A stretch of DNA of 64,000 nucleotides. It comes from Flavobacterium filum DSM 17961. Lineage in GTDB: Bacteria > Bacteroidota > Bacteroidia > Flavobacteriales > Flavobacteriaceae. Shown piece by piece: positions 63,436 through 64,000 of the stretch. A program made the translations under genes and the position numbers. Each line of letters starts with the position of its first letter. Position 1 is the stretch's first letter. The notes under the pieces were generated by a model, which was given only the letters and a program-made list of their open reading frames with translations, was not told the origin of the DNA and searched no databases. Where the stretch lies: the NCBI RefSeq assembly GCF_000425465.1, contig NZ_AUDM01000008.1, positions 62,001-126,000 of the forward strand. Direction: 5' to 3'.

Positions 63436-63821
63436 TATTTGTAAACATAAAATTTTGAAATAATAAAACGCAAAGGTGTTAAAATTAAAACTGTTATAAA
63501 AGTACTTATCAAATAGTTAATTTCAAAATAATTGAAAGTATTGTATAAAACATTTGCCAAAAAGTAAAAAAAAACTAAGCTTAAGCAGAATTTTATTAGC
63601 TTACTGTAGCTATGTGAAGTTTTAAAAAGCAATCTTAATTGAATCGTATAAAGCATAAGATATAAAACACCATAGACAATCATAAATGCAATCGACTTGT
63701 TCGTTTTTAAAATGTCAACTAAAATATATAGCGATATGAATACAAAACTGTAGCCAAAAAAACTAATAAAAATATATTTTAAAACTTGAGATTGTAATTC
63801 TTTATTTTTTAGGATCTTCAA
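63435..63821 (-). CDS. GtrA-family membrane protein
   Basis: A 128-residue protein with four membrane helices, at about 14-34, 42-60, 75-95 and 101-120, and the GtrA pattern (LKYIFISFFGYSFVFISLY at the start and PLRFIISKFYVYK at the end). GtrA proteins are thought to flip or hold a polyprenyl-phosphate sugar for surface decoration. The gene overlaps the 3' end of a GtrB-like glycosyltransferase by 20 bases, a usual gtrB-gtrA pairing. No ATG occurs near the N-terminus; a TTG at 63821 gives the only fitting start. Confidence 0.82.
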   Translation of the reverse strand: MKILKNKELQSQVLKYIFISFFGYSFVFISLYILVDILKTNKSIAFMIVYGVLYLMLYTIQLRLLFKTSHSYSKLIKFCLSLVFFYFLANVLYNTFNYFEINYLISTFITVLILTPLRFIISKFYVYK

Positions 63822-64000
63822 AATGAGTTTGTTTTAGAAAGTATAAAATTTTTTCTTGATTTCTTCTAATTCGACCTAGCATATCCGCTAAAAAAGAAAA
63901 AATAGTCACGAGTAAACTCATCCCTAAAAGTGAAATCCCAATTATACCAAAACTCTTGTAGGGCGTTAAAGTATCGTTGATAATCCAATGAATTAATGCC
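63802..64000 (-). CDS. C-terminal part of a GtrB-like membrane glycosyltransferase (GT2)
   Basis: Only the last 65 codons before the stop lie in the window; the rest is beyond the right edge. They include a hydrophobic segment (FGIIGISLLGMSLLVTIFSFL) and then ADMLGRIRRNQEKILYFLK, the membrane-spanning tail and cytoplasmic end usual in polyprenyl-phosphate glycosyltransferases of the DPM1/GtrB kind. These load a sugar onto the lipid carrier that GtrA then handles. The overlap with gtrA supports the call. Confidence is limited because the catalytic domain is not seen. Confidence 0.65.
   Translation of the reverse strand, partial: ALIHWIINDTLTPYKSFGIIGISLLGMSLLVTIFSFLADMLGRIRRNQEKILYFLKQTHFEDPKK

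Noticed and set aside
46030..64000. Genomic island with boundaries
   Set aside because: The gene content is typical of a variable surface-glycan locus, but no direct repeats, integrase or tRNA boundary was found, and the right end is outside the window.

Overview
The window looks like chromosome of a low-GC member of the Flavobacteriaceae (Bacteroidota), probably Flavobacterium or a close relative. The signs are Bacteroidota-type promoters (TAnnTTTG -7 boxes), almost no Shine-Dalgarno sequences except a strong one before rpsU, SusC/SusD proteins, type IX secretion (T9SS) sorting domains, and proteins close to Flavobacterium LysS, RpoB and RpoC. No rRNA, CRISPR array, insertion sequence or prophage is visible.

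Layout. 1-3.8 kb: two divergent genes for large secreted or surface proteins; the left one runs off the edge. 3.8-10.5 kb: housekeeping genes (an ACC-deaminase-like PLP enzyme, a LysM glucosaminidase lipoprotein, hemL, two small secreted helical proteins, lysS, lipB), then rnhB. 11.3-21.0 kb: a SusC/SusD outer-membrane uptake operon with two accessory lipoproteins, followed by a secreted S8 protease with a T9SS tail; together they suggest uptake of peptides or protein breakdown products. 21.1-30.2 kb: a putative porin, cystathionine beta-synthase/cysteine synthase, DUF2851, two small membrane proteins, an alanine:cation symporter, a helix-hairpin-helix protein and an acyl-CoA dehydrogenase.

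30.2-45.4 kb is the core expression locus: rpsU, xer recombinase, hpf, tRNA-Thr/Tyr/Thr, tuf, tRNA-Trp, secE, nusG, rplKAJL, rpoB, rpoC, DUF3467. Its spacers hold structured elements: a promoter nested in the rpsU terminator, a terminator-like hairpin at the expected transcription start of the tRNA operon, consecutive hairpins between rplL and rpoB, and an alternative-pairing palindrome between rpoB and rpoC.

46-64 kb is a cell-surface polysaccharide cluster. It has an ABC exporter (Wzm/Wzt with a C-terminal substrate-recognition domain), a Wzx-type flippase, two GT2, four GT4 and one exostosin-like glycosyltransferase, three methyltransferases, two asparagine-synthetase-like amidotransferases, a hexapeptide acyltransferase, GtrA and the tail of a GtrB-like glycosyltransferase. 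The plus-strand genes are tightly packed, often overlapping by 1-8 bases, behind one recognisable promoter. The last genes are on the minus strand, and a probable gene remnant lies between gtrA and the acyltransferase.

Several start codons were set by promoter position: the most upstream in-frame TTG lies inside a -7 box for lysS, lipB and the ABC permease, so the next ATG was used.
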